Source: Saccharopolyspora gregorii
Lineage (GTDB): Bacteria; Actinomycetota; Actinomycetes; Mycobacteriales; Pseudonocardiaceae
NCBI RefSeq assembly: GCF_024734405.1
Contig: NZ_CP059556.1
Span: 5,332,001-5,396,000, forward strand
Length of the DNA: 64,000 bases
Reading direction: 5' to 3'
The notes under the pieces were generated by a model. It saw only the letters and a list, made by a program, of their open reading frames with translations, made no database searches and was not told the DNA's origin. A program made the position numbers and the translations under genes. Shown piece after piece: positions 17,543 through 26,473 of this stretch (the first letter of the stretch is position 1; every line of letters begins with the position of its first letter).

Positions 17543-17602
17543 TGGGCGGAGCCACCTGTGCAAACGATCCCGCAGCGAGGGCACCGCTGAGGTTCCGCCA
17601 CC
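17539..17602. repeat. Intergenic repeat, family 2, partial copy
   Basis: This 64-bp segment matches 47966-48028 in order and spacing. Shared blocks are a GCGGAGCCAC core, GATCCCGCAGCGAG, and GCTGAGGTTCCGCCACC at the end. This copy lacks the long left arm seen in the other copy. It lies between convergent genes. Confidence 0.75.
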
Positions 17603-17641
17603 CGCCCAGCTCAGCCGAGCGAGCGGGAACCCGTCAGGCGA

Positions 17642-18439
17642 TCAGCTGCCGATCTGCTCGGTCAGGACGTCGTTGTAGGCGCCGACGCGGGCGTACACGC
17701 CCGGCTTGCCGGGGCGGGCGCAGCCTTCGCCCCAGGAGGTGACGCCGATGAGACGGCCGTCGGCCACCATCGGGCCGCCGGAGTCGCCCTGGCAGGCGTC
17801 GACGCCGCCTTCGGGCAGGCCGGCGCAGACCATCGAGTCGGGGCTGTACTCGTCGTACCCGGCGGAGCAGTCCGCGTCGGAGCTCACCGGCACGGTCGCG
17901 GTCTTCAGGTGGTCGGAGGTGGAGCCGCCTTCGGAGGTGGTCCCCCAGCCGAGGAGGGTGGCGTCGGTGCCCGCGGTGTAGCCGGCGTCGTCGGCGGTGG
18001 CCAGCTCGATCGGCTGAGCGCCTTCGACGGGAGCGGACAGGGTGAGGACGGAGACGTCGAAGCCCAGGGTGGCGTCGGTGTACTCGGGGTGCACCCAGAC
18101 GTCGCTGACCTCGGAGACGGTGCCGCCGGTGCCGCTGATCTCGGTCTGCCCGCTGAGCACGTTGATCTCGGACGGGTCGGAGCCGGTGGTGCAGTGCGCG
18201 GCGGTGACGACCTTCGTCTCGGAGACGAGCGATCCACCGCAGAACTGCTGGCCGTCGGGCGTGGTGAGCGCGACGACGAACGGGTGGTCGGCGATGTCGG
18301 CGTCCTGGCCGCCGACGATGTACGGGGTGACGTCGGCCGGTTCGGCCTGGGCGGCCGAGACGGAGACGGTGGCGGCGGCCGAGAGGGCGACCGCGGCGAT
18401 CCCGGCGATGCGGGCCATGCGACGTGGGGCAGCGACCAT
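17642..18439 (-). CDS. Secreted trypsin-like serine protease (S1 family)
   Basis: 265 residues with a signal peptide (to about residue 32) and a short propeptide before IVGG at 41-44. The catalytic triad is His82 (TAAHC), Asp128 (GFDVSVLTL) and Ser220 (GDSGGP). Asp214 lies six residues before the nucleophile, the position that gives trypsin its preference for Arg or Lys. Six cysteines, including Cys67/Cys83, fit the usual disulfides. The residue before IVGG is Tyr40, so activation needs a protease of different specificity rather than self-cleavage. It resembles streptomycete trypsins used in growth on protein and in development. It stands alone before an 867-bp gap. Confidence 0.94.
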   Translation of the reverse strand: MVAAPRRMARIAGIAAVALSAAATVSVSAAQAEPADVTPYIVGGQDADIADHPFVVALTTPDGQQFCGGSLVSETKVVTAAHCTTGSDPSEINVLSGQTEISGTGGTVSEVSDVWVHPEYTDATLGFDVSVLTLSAPVEGAQPIELATADDAGYTAGTDATLLGWGTTSEGGSTSDHLKTATVPVSSDADCSAGYDEYSPDSMVCAGLPEGGVDACQGDSGGPMVADGRLIGVTSWGEGCARPGKPGVYARVGAYNDVLTEQIGS

Positions 18440-19306
18440 CTTGCTCTCCTCGATCTCGCGCCCGGGGCGATGGGGCGTCCCGGGCGTTGTCGGTTGTCCG
18501 GGTTCGGCTGCGCGTGGTCCGTTCCCGGTCCCTCCACGAAACGGGCCGGTGCCCGCCCCGCTGCCATTGAGGAATCGTCTGCGACCCTAATCGCGGCGAC
18601 ATTCGGCCCAAAAGTGCCGGTATTTGCCGTTTTCACAGTGCCGTCGGACTATCCGCGGTTCGCCCGGTCGGCGGTGTTCGGCGGTTCGATCCCGCGCATT
18701 CGAGTCGAATGCGGGAAACGGGTCCGCGACCCCGGCGCGCCCCGAACGCACCGGGGCCGCGGTTCTGCCGCGACCGGTACTCCCGCCGGTCGTGGCGCAG
18801 CCACCGGTCCCCGGACCGTGGCGGGTGCGGCCGCCGGGCCCCGACTGCCGCTGTGGCGGGCGCACCGCGTCCGGTGTACCGAACGACCGGTGGAATATTC
18901 CAGAGCCATTCGGGCGAGCATGGTCACGCCGAGGGCGAACGACCGGCCGCGAAGCCCGTTGACCTGGCGGAACCACCTAGATCACAGATTGATCTCAACG
19001 CCCGCGCGCGGGTGCGCGGAGACGATCCGCGGCACGCCGCCCCACCGCGCCGCGGAGCGCGCGGACGAGGCCGCCGATCGGCTCGCCGCGGACTAGCACA
19101 GCGCCGGGACGCGCCGGACGACTCGCGTCCCGCTGCCGCGAAGATCTCAGGGGATCCCCTCGACAAAAACCGACTACACAGATTCGAAACACGTTCATCA
19201 CGTTCTACGAGATCGTGAACCTTGACATCGAAGGCCGCGGAACACAGTATTCGATCAGCATCGCGAGCGGTCCGGAACGAAACCGGCGGACACCGCACGA
19301 GAGGCC
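18440..19306. other. 867-bp intergenic region before the terpenoid cluster
   Basis: No frame here has convincing protein character. It must hold the promoters of the protease (minus) and the cluster (plus). Visible structure is a 19-bp palindrome at 18695-18713 (CGCATTCGA-G-TCGAATGCG) and a more AT-rich end, with a -35/-10 pair at 19222-19250. The stretch GGTTCGATCCC at 18683 looks like a tRNA T-arm but no tRNA can be built around it. Confidence 0.5.
19222..19250 (+). promoter_or_regulatory. Predicted sigma-70-type promoter of the terpenoid cluster
   Basis: A perfect -35 box TTGACA (19222-19227), a 17-bp spacer and a -10 box CAGTAT (19245-19250) lie 56 bp before the first ATG of the aminotransferase gene. 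The -10 matches TATAAT at half its positions. It is the clearest vegetative promoter I noticed in the window. Confidence 0.55.
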
Positions 19307-20389
19307 ATGAAACCCAGCAGCCAGAACGGGATTGGCACTGTGACCTCAATTGTGCACCAGCTCTCCCTGAACGAGAATTTCGCCCCACCGCTGCCCGGCG
19401 TGAGAACTGCCGCCGAAGCCGCCCTCGACACGCTGAACCTCACTCCGGACCCGTTCTCGTCGGATCTGGTGGCGCGCGTGGCCGAGCACCACGGGGTGGC
19501 CGCGGAGCGCGTGCTGGCCGGCGTCGGTTCGGGAGCGCTGCTCCAGCAGTTCCTGCAGGTCCACGCGGGCCCGGGCACCGAGGTGGTGCACCCCTGGCCG
19601 TCGTTCGAGATGTACCCGCTGATGATCCGCAACGCCGGGGCGAGCGCGGTGGGGGTGCCGCTGCGGGATTCGGCGCACGACCTGGACGCGATGGCGGCCG
19701 CGGTCACGGGCCGCACCCGGGTGGTGCTGTTGTGCAACCCCAACAATCCGACCGGGTCGATCCTCACCGCGGAACAGATCACCGGGTTCCTCGATCGCAT
19801 TCCGAGTGATGTGCACGTCGTGCTCGACGAGGCTTACATCGACTTCGCCACCGGGACCGGCGAGACCATTGCGGATGGAATCGAACTAGCCCGAACGGAC
19901 CACCGGCTCACCATCGCTCGGACCTTTTCCAAGTCGTACGGGCTGCTCGGCATGCGCGTCGGTTACCTGCTGGGGGCGGAGCCGGTGGTGGCCGCGTTGA
20001 AGCCGAGCGCGCTGTTCTTCCGGGTGAGCGGGCCCGCGCAGGCGGCGGCCGCGGCGGCGCTGGCGGCATCCGAGGTGATGCGCGCCCAGTGCGCGGAGGT
20101 CGCGGCCGAACGGGACCGGCTCCGGGAAGGCCTGCTGGCGCACGGGATCCCGGTGCCCGCCAGCGGCGGGAACTTCCTGTGGCTGCCGCTGGGCGGAGCG
20201 AACCAGCGGTTCGTGGACCGGTGCGCCGGGCGCGGTGTGGTGGTGCGGGAGATCGCCGAGTCCGGGGTGCGGCTGACCGTCGGCACCCGCGCGGCGAACG
20301 ACCTGGTGCTGGAGGTCGCGGCCGAGTTCTCCGCCGCGGACGCCACCGCCGGAGACCTGGCCGCCGAGGTCAGCGAGCCCGCCCGGTGA
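19307..20389 (+). CDS. HisC-like PLP-dependent aminotransferase of the terpenoid cluster
   Basis: 360 residues, fold type I class I/II aminotransferase. PLP-binding marks are the Asn of LCNPNNPTG (142-150), the Asp of LDEAYIDF and the Schiff-base Lys209 in TFSKSYGLLGMRVGY. The N terminus (LSLNENFAPPLPGV) and general layout match histidinol-phosphate aminotransferases. The location beside prenyl-metabolism genes argues against housekeeping histidine synthesis. It may make or remove an amine in the cluster product or supply an aromatic acceptor. The stop overlaps the GTG of the polyprenyl synthase by four bases. GTG 19340 is an alternative start. Confidence 0.85.
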   Translation: MKPSSQNGIGTVTSIVHQLSLNENFAPPLPGVRTAAEAALDTLNLTPDPFSSDLVARVAEHHGVAAERVLAGVGSGALLQQFLQVHAGPGTEVVHPWPSFEMYPLMIRNAGASAVGVPLRDSAHDLDAMAAAVTGRTRVVLLCNPNNPTGSILTAEQITGFLDRIPSDVHVVLDEAYIDFATGTGETIADGIELARTDHRLTIARTFSKSYGLLGMRVGYLLGAEPVVAALKPSALFFRVSGPAQAAAAAALAASEVMRAQCAEVAAERDRLREGLLAHGIPVPASGGNFLWLPLGGANQRFVDRCAGRGVVVREIAESGVRLTVGTRAANDLVLEVAAEFSAADATAGDLAAEVSEPAR

Positions 20390-21408
20390 CCGCCCGGATC
20401 AGCGACGCCCACGACCTGGCCGGGGATCCGGCGGCGCTGCTGGCCGCTTCCCCGGTGGCCGCGGAACTGCGCGCGGAGCTGGAACGCCGCTGGCCTGCGG
20501 GCACCGACCACATCGGGGAGGTGTCGCGGTACGCGCTGCTGGCGCCGGGCAAGATGCTGCGGCCGGTGATGCTGGTCGCGGCCGCGGAGGCCGTCGGCGG
20601 GGATCGCGCGGCGGTGCTGCCCGCCGCGGTCGCCATCGAGTACCTGCACGTGGCCTCGCTGGTGCACGACGACATCATCGACGGCGACGAGCTGCGGCGG
20701 GGCCGGGCTTCGGTGCCGGTGCGGTTCGGGGTGCCGGACGCGATCGTCACCGGCGACGCGTTGATCCTGAGCCTGTTCGCCGCGCTCACCGAGTGCGGAC
20801 TGCCCGCCGAACCGGTGCTGGCGGCGGTGCGCGCGGTCGCCGACGCGGGCGTGGACCTGTGCCGGGGGCAGGCGTTGGAGGCGGAGCTGCTGCGGGATCC
20901 GGCGTGCCCGCCGGAGCGGTACCGGCGGATGGCGGCGTTGAAGACGGGCGCCCTGTTCCGAGCGGCGTGCCGGTCCGGTGCGGTGCTCGGCGGCGGGGAC
21001 ACCGAGCAGGTGGCGGCGGCGACGCGGTTCGCCGACCGAGTCGGCACCGCGTTCCAGATGCACGACGACCTGCTGCCGTACCTGGCGGAGACCGAGGTGA
21101 CCGGCAAGTCCGGCAGCAGCGACGCGGGGAACATGCGGCCGACGTTCCCGGTGATCGTGGCGCACGGCATGGCGGGTGCGCGGGATCGCGCGCTGCTCGC
21201 GGAAGCGCTCAGCGGCCACCGGTCCCCGGTGGAGTCGTTCGCGCTGCTGCGGGAGGTGCTGACCCGGCTGGGCGCGGTGGAGCGCGCCGCGGCGGAGGCC
21301 GCCGAGGAGATCCGGCGGGCGCACCGGGACTTGGCGGTGCTGCCGGGCGGAGACGGTGCGCGGCTGCTGGCGGCGGTGGCGGACCTCGCGATCCACCGGG
21401 ACCGCTAG
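20386..21408 (+). CDS. Polyprenyl diphosphate synthase
   Basis: 340 residues, GTG start overlapping the upstream stop. The first aspartate-rich motif is DDIID at 95-99 in SLVHDDIIDGDELRRG. The second is HDDLLPYLAE, with the terminal Asp of DDxxD replaced as in CrtE-type geranylgeranyl synthases. The GKMLRP substrate-binding lysine-arginine loop is at about 55-60 and TGKSG follows the second motif. It should condense isopentenyl diphosphate with allylic diphosphates in trans. Chain length (C20 or longer) cannot be decided from the residues before the first motif. It supplies the chain for the UbiA and cyclase proteins encoded next. Confidence 0.92.
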   Translation: MTARISDAHDLAGDPAALLAASPVAAELRAELERRWPAGTDHIGEVSRYALLAPGKMLRPVMLVAAAEAVGGDRAAVLPAAVAIEYLHVASLVHDDIIDGDELRRGRASVPVRFGVPDAIVTGDALILSLFAALTECGLPAEPVLAAVRAVADAGVDLCRGQALEAELLRDPACPPERYRRMAALKTGALFRAACRSGAVLGGGDTEQVAAATRFADRVGTAFQMHDDLLPYLAETEVTGKSGSSDAGNMRPTFPVIVAHGMAGARDRALLAEALSGHRSPVESFALLREVLTRLGAVERAAAEAAEEIRRAHRDLAVLPGGDGARLLAAVADLAIHRDR

Positions 21409-21410
21409 CC

Positions 21411-22400
21411 GTGGCCGCATCGATGTCCGCGGTGCGCCGCGGGATCCGGGCGCACGTGGAGACCTGGCGGCCCTACACCACCTGCTATCCGGCGATGGTG
21501 GGGATCGCGGGCGCGGTCACCGCCGGCGCCGGGTGGGGCGTGCCGCTGCTGGCGGCGGCGGTGGTGCCCGCGCTGGGCTGGTTGTCCGGGCACTACTTGG
21601 GCGACTACTTCGACCGGGAGCTGGATGCGATCGGGAAGCCGCAGCGCCCCATCCCGTCCGGCCGGTTGTCGCCGCGGGCGGCGCTGGCCTGCGGGGTGGG
21701 CTGCGCGGCGGCGGCCGCGGTGTTCGCGCTGCTGGTGAACTGGAACGCGGTGCTGCTGGTGGTGGTGGCGACGGCGGGCATCGTCGCCTACAGCCGGTTC
21801 TGCAAAGCGCGCGGCCTGTCCGGGAACCTGGTGCGCGGTTCGCTGACGGCGCTGGCGCTGGCGGCGGGTGCGCTGCTGGGCGCGGACCGGGTGCCGTGGA
21901 CGGTGCTGGTGTTCGCGCTGGTGTTCCTGGCGCACGACGCGGCGTCGAACCTGGTGGGGACGATGCGCGACGTGGACGGCGACCGGGCGGGCGGCTACCG
22001 CTCGGTGCCGGTGCGCAGCGGCATCCCGGTGGCGGTGCGCACGTCGTTCGCGCTGTACGCGTCGGGGTTGCTGGTGGTGCTGGCGCTGGCGGAGGCGGTG
22101 CCGCAGCGGGGCGGTTACTCTGCGTTGGCGACGGTGGCGGCGTGCGCGGGGACGGCGGCGTTCTCCTTGCTGCTGGAGCACATCCGGGAGCTTCCGCCGC
22201 GGAAGGCGTTGCGGGCGCACGAGATCCTCGTCGCGGAGCGGCTGGTGCTGGCGGGCGCGCTGATCGCGGGTGCGGCGGGTCTGTGGCTCGCGTTGGCGGT
22301 GCTGGTGCCCGCGTTGGTCTTCAGCCTCGGTGCGCAGGCCGTGCTGCGTTCGGGGCACGAGTTCCCCACGGCGGAGCGACGGGAGGCGACGCTGCCATGA
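21411..22400 (+). CDS. UbiA-family membrane prenyltransferase
   Basis: 329 residues from GTG 21411, two bases after the previous stop; ATG 21423 is an alternative. About eight or nine membrane helices. The first Asp motif is GDYFDRELD (Asp65, Asp68, Asp72), with Gly where most family members have Asn. The second is MRDVDGDRAGGYRS. Both would bind the Mg-diphosphate of the prenyl donor. Members prenylate aromatic or polar acceptors, and some act as terpene cyclases, so either role is open here. The stop overlaps the ATG of the cyclase-like gene (ATGA). Which acceptor is used is unknown. Confidence 0.9.
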   Translation: MAASMSAVRRGIRAHVETWRPYTTCYPAMVGIAGAVTAGAGWGVPLLAAAVVPALGWLSGHYLGDYFDRELDAIGKPQRPIPSGRLSPRAALACGVGCAAAAAVFALLVNWNAVLLVVVATAGIVAYSRFCKARGLSGNLVRGSLTALALAAGALLGADRVPWTVLVFALVFLAHDAASNLVGTMRDVDGDRAGGYRSVPVRSGIPVAVRTSFALYASGLLVVLALAEAVPQRGGYSALATVAACAGTAAFSLLLEHIRELPPRKALRAHEILVAERLVLAGALIAGAAGLWLALAVLVPALVFSLGAQAVLRSGHEFPTAERREATLP

Positions 22401-24064
22401 CGACTTCGCGGGCCGAGGAGGTCTCCGAGGCGATCGAGGCCGCGGCGGAGGCCGTGTTCGCGGCGCGGCGGCCGGACGGCGTGTTCGACTACTCGGAGGA
22501 CGGGCTGACGTCCACGTTGAGCACGGTGGGCGCGGTGAGCGCGCTGCACTTCGCCGATCCGCGCGGTTCGGCGGACCTGATCGAGCGGGGCGTGGCGTGG
22601 CTGCGGGAGCGGCAGTCGGACACCGGCGGCTGGAGCATGGTGCCGGGCGGCGCGGACGAGCCGGGGCCGACGGCGGTGGCGTCGGCGACGTTGCAGCTGG
22701 TGGCGCCGGAGTCGGCGGCGGACGCGGTGGCGGCCGGGCAGCGCTGGATGCTGGACCACGGTGGCCTGGAAGGGATTCCGCACCCGGAGGTGACGGCCTG
22801 GTGCCGCCAGTTCTACTCGTTCGTCGGCTGGTTGCGGACGTCGGACATGCGCCGGTTCCCGCTGGAGCTGGCGGTGCTGCGCGGCGCGTTCCTGCGGTTG
22901 TTCGACCTGCGGGCGCCGATGGTGTGCGCGCTGGGGTTGGCGCAGGCGGCGACTCGGGAGCAGACGCCGCTGACGCGGTTGCTGGCGAAGGCGGGCACGC
23001 CGGGCGCGCTGGCGATCATCCGCGAGGTCTACGAGCACGAGGGCAGCACCGGTGGCTGGTGCGAGGACGCGTGGGTGACCGGGTTGATCTGCGGTGGGCT
23101 GGCGCGCGCCGGGCTCGGCGCGGACATGGTGGCGGGCGCGGTCCGCTGGTTCCGGGAGCAGGTGAACGAAGACGGGTCGTGGAACAGCGGCCCGCTGGGG
23201 TTGACCTGGTCGATGTACGCGGCGGGCGGGCTGCTGGAAGCGGGGTACGCGACCGACGAGCGGTTGCTGGCGACGCGGGAGGTGTTCCTGCGGGAGCAGC
23301 AGCACCGGCCGTTCACCGCGTTCGGCTGCCCGCCGGGGTTCTGGGGCTGGTCCGGCAAGGGCTGGCCGGCCTCGCTGGAGACCGGGGAGATCATGTCGGC
23401 GCTGGCGCGCTTCCCCGGTGAGCTGCAGCGCCCGGCGCTGGAGTCGGGCGCGCGCTGGTTGTTCGCGCAGCAGGACTCGCGGGGTTCGTGGGGCCTGTGC
23501 GTGCGGAACACGAAGGTCGCCAACAGCGGGCCGTGCCCGCACATGACGGCGCAGTCGCTGGACGGGCTGCTGGATTCCGGGGTTCCGGCGGCCGATCGGC
23601 GAATCCGCCGGGCGGTGCGCTGGCTGGCGAGCGCGCAGCGGCCGGACGGGTCGTTCGAGTCGGTCTGGTACCGGATGCACACGGCGGGCACGTCGGCGGT
23701 GCTGCAGACGCTGGTGCGGGCCGGGGCGGGCGGTTCCGACGCGGCGCGGCGGGCGCGGGAGTGGCTGGTGCGCGCGCAGCTGCCGGACGGTTCGTGGGGC
23801 ACCGGCGGCGACGAGCCGGGCACCGTCGAGGAGACGGCGTGGGCGGTCGGCGCGCTGCTGGTCGCGGGCGGAGGTGCCGACGGCGCGGAGGTGCGGCGCG
23901 GGGTGCGCTGGCTGCTGGACGCGCGCCGCCCGGACGGGTCCTGGTCGGCCGCGCCGGTGAACGAGTACGTGCGCCACGTGTCCCGCTACTCGAACCGGGC
24001 GCTGGCCAACGGGTTGGCGTTGCGCGCGCTGGCCCGCTACCGCGATGCCGCGGGGAGGAGTTGA
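22397..24064 (+). CDS. Squalene/oxidosqualene-cyclase-like protein lacking the DXDD motif
   Basis: 555 residues of alpha/alpha-barrel repeats with QW-like motifs (DTGGWS at 75-80, DGSWNS about 259, DGSFES about 417, DGSWGTG about 464, DGSWSA about 513). The C terminus NEYVRHVSRYSNRALANGL resembles the end of squalene-hopene cyclases. No DXDD, or even DD, occurs anywhere. At the expected place (residues 322-331) is GWPASLETGE, which lines up with GW-VSDCTAE of oxidosqualene cyclases: the catalytic Asp is Leu327 and the next position is Glu328. It may cyclise an epoxide formed by the FAD enzyme, use Glu as acid, or have lost cyclase activity. ATGA overlap upstream. Confidence 0.82.
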   Translation: MTTSRAEEVSEAIEAAAEAVFAARRPDGVFDYSEDGLTSTLSTVGAVSALHFADPRGSADLIERGVAWLRERQSDTGGWSMVPGGADEPGPTAVASATLQLVAPESAADAVAAGQRWMLDHGGLEGIPHPEVTAWCRQFYSFVGWLRTSDMRRFPLELAVLRGAFLRLFDLRAPMVCALGLAQAATREQTPLTRLLAKAGTPGALAIIREVYEHEGSTGGWCEDAWVTGLICGGLARAGLGADMVAGAVRWFREQVNEDGSWNSGPLGLTWSMYAAGGLLEAGYATDERLLATREVFLREQQHRPFTAFGCPPGFWGWSGKGWPASLETGEIMSALARFPGELQRPALESGARWLFAQQDSRGSWGLCVRNTKVANSGPCPHMTAQSLDGLLDSGVPAADRRIRRAVRWLASAQRPDGSFESVWYRMHTAGTSAVLQTLVRAGAGGSDAARRAREWLVRAQLPDGSWGTGGDEPGTVEETAWAVGALLVAGGGADGAEVRRGVRWLLDARRPDGSWSAAPVNEYVRHVSRYSNRALANGLALRALARYRDAAGRS

Positions 24065-24066
24065 CG

Positions 24067-25323
24067 GTGGACGCCGATGTGGTGGTGTGCGGGGCCGGGG
24101 TCGGTGGGCTCGCCGCGGCCTGCGCGCTGGGAGCGCGGGGTTTCCGCGTGCTGCTGCTGGAGAAGATGGCCGAGCCGTCGCGGGTCGCGAAGGGCGAGGT
24201 GCTGCAACCGGGCGCGCTGCGGGTGCTGCGCGAGTGGGGCGTGGCGCAGCGCTTGGAGTCGCGCGGCGGGCTGCGCCTGGCGCGGCTGGTGGCGCGGGAC
24301 ACCGCGGGCGCGCCGCTGATGGCGTTGGACTACGACCGGTTGCGGGAGCAGGAGCGGTGGCTGCTGGCCCACGACTACCCGGTGATTCTGGAGGCGTTGG
24401 CGGACCGGCTGGACGGCTCGGTGGAGTTCCGCCGCGGCGTGCTGGTGCGGGACCTGCTGCGGGACGCGGACGGCCGGGTCGCGGGGGTGCGGGTCGCCGA
24501 GGGCGGTCAGGAGCGGGAGGTGCGGGCGTCGCTGGTGGTCGCCGCGGACGGCATCTCCTCGCGGCTGCGGAAGTCGGCGGGCATCCCGGCGCACCGCGAC
24601 GAGTACCCGCACCGGTTGGCGGCGTTCGACATCGCCGACGCGCCGCGGGTCGAGCAGGACTTCTCGGCGTACGTCAGCGAACGCGGCCTGCGGTTGCGGT
24701 ATCCGCTGCCGGGCGGCCGGGTGCGGCTGTACGTGCAGGTGGGTGCGGACGAGCTGCGCGGGCTGGATTCCGACGGCATGGCCGGCTGGATCGAGCACCT
24801 GGTGCGGGACACGCCGGCACTGGAACCGCTGGCGGACGCGCTGCGGGCGAGCTCGGCGAACCGGCAGGTGCTGCCGGTGTCCCGGTTCTTGGCGCCGGGC
24901 CTGGGCGTTCCGGGGCTGGCGCTGGTCGGTGAGACGGGGCATTCGGTGCATCCGATGGCGGCGCAGGGCATGAACACGTCGATCACGGACGCGGAGAGCC
25001 TCGCCCGGCACGTGGGCGGGGAGCTGAGCCCTGCCGCGGTGGACGCGGGAATCCGCTCCTACGAGGCGGAACGGCTGCCCGAACTGGTCCACATCGGACG
25101 GACGAGCCACAACGCGGCCCGCATGATCACGGACCTGTCCTGGACGGGCCGCGTGGTGGGGCGACGGGCGCTGCGCTGCACCGGCGGCAACGACCGGCTG
25201 CGCTACACCGTCATGCACAACATGGCCGGGCTCGGGCAACACCGGTTGTCGCTGCTGGACCGGCTGCACCAGGTGGGGGTGCTGCCGGACCCGCGGGCGC
25301 GGCGCCTCCCGGCCTGGGCATGA
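24067..25323 (+). CDS. FAD-dependent monooxygenase/epoxidase-like enzyme
   Basis: 418 residues. GTG 24067 is chosen because AGGAG lies 6 bases before it; the TTG at 24061 would have no spacer. The Rossmann FAD motif is GAGVGG at 9-14. The DG motif is in VVAADGISSRLRKSAG. The second FAD motif is LALVGETGHSVHPMAAQGMN, with Gly-Glu where p-hydroxybenzoate-hydroxylase relatives have Gly-Asp. It is of the group that includes aromatic hydroxylases and squalene-epoxidase-like enzymes. Next to a cyclase-like gene, epoxidation of a prenyl chain is the attractive role, but hydroxylation of an aromatic head group is equally open. Confidence 0.88.
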   Translation: MDADVVVCGAGVGGLAAACALGARGFRVLLLEKMAEPSRVAKGEVLQPGALRVLREWGVAQRLESRGGLRLARLVARDTAGAPLMALDYDRLREQERWLLAHDYPVILEALADRLDGSVEFRRGVLVRDLLRDADGRVAGVRVAEGGQEREVRASLVVAADGISSRLRKSAGIPAHRDEYPHRLAAFDIADAPRVEQDFSAYVSERGLRLRYPLPGGRVRLYVQVGADELRGLDSDGMAGWIEHLVRDTPALEPLADALRASSANRQVLPVSRFLAPGLGVPGLALVGETGHSVHPMAAQGMNTSITDAESLARHVGGELSPAAVDAGIRSYEAERLPELVHIGRTSHNAARMITDLSWTGRVVGRRALRCTGGNDRLRYTVMHNMAGLGQHRLSLLDRLHQVGVLPDPRARRLPAWA

Positions 25324-25349
25324 GCGCCGCCCAGGCCGGGGACGGGTGG

Positions 25350-26363
25350 CTAGCCGGCGAGTGCGCACTCCACGAGCACCAGGCCGCCGTCCCAGCTGCG
25401 GCTGCCGCGCACCGCGAGACCGGCTTCGGCGGCCAGCGCCTCGAAGTCGGCGATGGAGCGCTCCCGGCCGCCGAGCAGCGACAGCGACTGCAGGTCGAAC
25501 GAGGAGTTGTTCTTCGCGTGCTCCTCCCCGGCCAGCACCTCCACCACCAGGACGCGTCCCGCGCTGCCCGCCGCTTCGGCGCAGCGGCGCAGGATGCGGA
25601 CCGCGTCGGCGTCCGGCCAGTCCGTCAGCACCCGCGACACCACGTACCGGTCGTAGCCGGCGGGCAGCTCGTCGAAGAAGCTGCCGGGCACGAACGCGGC
25701 GCGGTCGGCCACCTCGGACGCGGCGAGCGCCTCGTCGGCTTCGGCGGCCACCGGTGGCAGGTCCAGCACCGCGCCCTCCAGGTGCGATTGCCCGCGCAGC
25801 ACCTCGACGAGCAGCGCACCGACCCCGCCGCCGATGTCGATCACGCTCTTGACCGCGGACCAGTCGTACTCGGCGGCCAGCAGCGGGCCGGTCTGCCACG
25901 CGTGCGCGGCCATGATCGCGCCGAAGAACCCGCGCAGCGCGTCGTCGCGCTGGTAGTCCTCCCAGAACGGCACGCCGTGCACCGGTTCGTAACCGGAGCG
26001 GCCGGTGCGCACCGAGTGCGCCATGCCCGCGTACGCCAGGTCCATCTTCACACCCGGGCCGTCCAGGTCCAGCCACTTCTTCTGCCACGCGCTGTCCGCG
26101 CCCAGCAGGTGCCGGGACACGTCGGTCAGCGCGAAGCGGCCGTCCTGCTCGGCCACGAACCCGATCGCCACCAGGTGGCGCAGCAGCCGGGCCAGGGAAT
26201 CGGCGTCGGCCCCGGTGGCCGCCGCGAGCTCGGCGAGCCCGGTGGTGCCCTCCGCGATCCGGTCCGGGACGCCGAGCGTCACCGCCGCGCGCACCGCGAA
26301 CGGGGTGGCGAGGTCGGTCAGCGCCGCCAACCGCGCGCCGGGATCCGTCGTCTCCGAAGCCAT
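25350..26363 (-). CDS. O-methyltransferase, family 2
   Basis: 337 residues, ATG start with AGGAG 9 bases upstream. An N-terminal winged-helix dimerisation domain covers about residues 10-100 (DSLARLLRHLVAIGFVAEQDG). The AdoMet domain starts at VIDIGGGVGALLVEVL, followed by VLDLPPV and FVPGSFFDELPAGYD. The family's usual catalytic His is not obvious: the segment VVSRVLTDWPDADAVRILRR has Val-Leu-Thr-Asp-Trp where active members have His-Asp-Trp, so the general base may be lost or replaced. It is convergent with the FAD gene and probably tailors the cluster product. Similar proteins act on polyketides and quinones. Confidence 0.88.
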   Translation of the reverse strand: MASETTDPGARLAALTDLATPFAVRAAVTLGVPDRIAEGTTGLAELAAATGADADSLARLLRHLVAIGFVAEQDGRFALTDVSRHLLGADSAWQKKWLDLDGPGVKMDLAYAGMAHSVRTGRSGYEPVHGVPFWEDYQRDDALRGFFGAIMAAHAWQTGPLLAAEYDWSAVKSVIDIGGGVGALLVEVLRGQSHLEGAVLDLPPVAAEADEALAASEVADRAAFVPGSFFDELPAGYDRYVVSRVLTDWPDADAVRILRRCAEAAGSAGRVLVVEVLAGEEHAKNNSSFDLQSLSLLGGRERSIADFEALAAEAGLAVRGSRSWDGGLVLVECALAG

Positions 26364-26473
26364 ACTGGTGCACTCCTGTCCATGCTTCCGGTGTTCTCCA
26401 GCCGGGTTCCCGGCTCGCGATCCCCCGTTTTCCCGCGCATTCCACGCGGTTCTTCCGCCCGGGGAAAATCACC

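Noticed and set aside
18670-18715. tRNA-like T-arm (GGTTCGATCCC)
   Set aside because: The T-stem pairs at only four of five positions, and no acceptor, D- or anticodon stem can be built around it.
19307-20389. Histidine-biosynthesis hisC
   Set aside because: Although the family fits, no other his gene is present and the gene overlaps the polyprenyl synthase gene.
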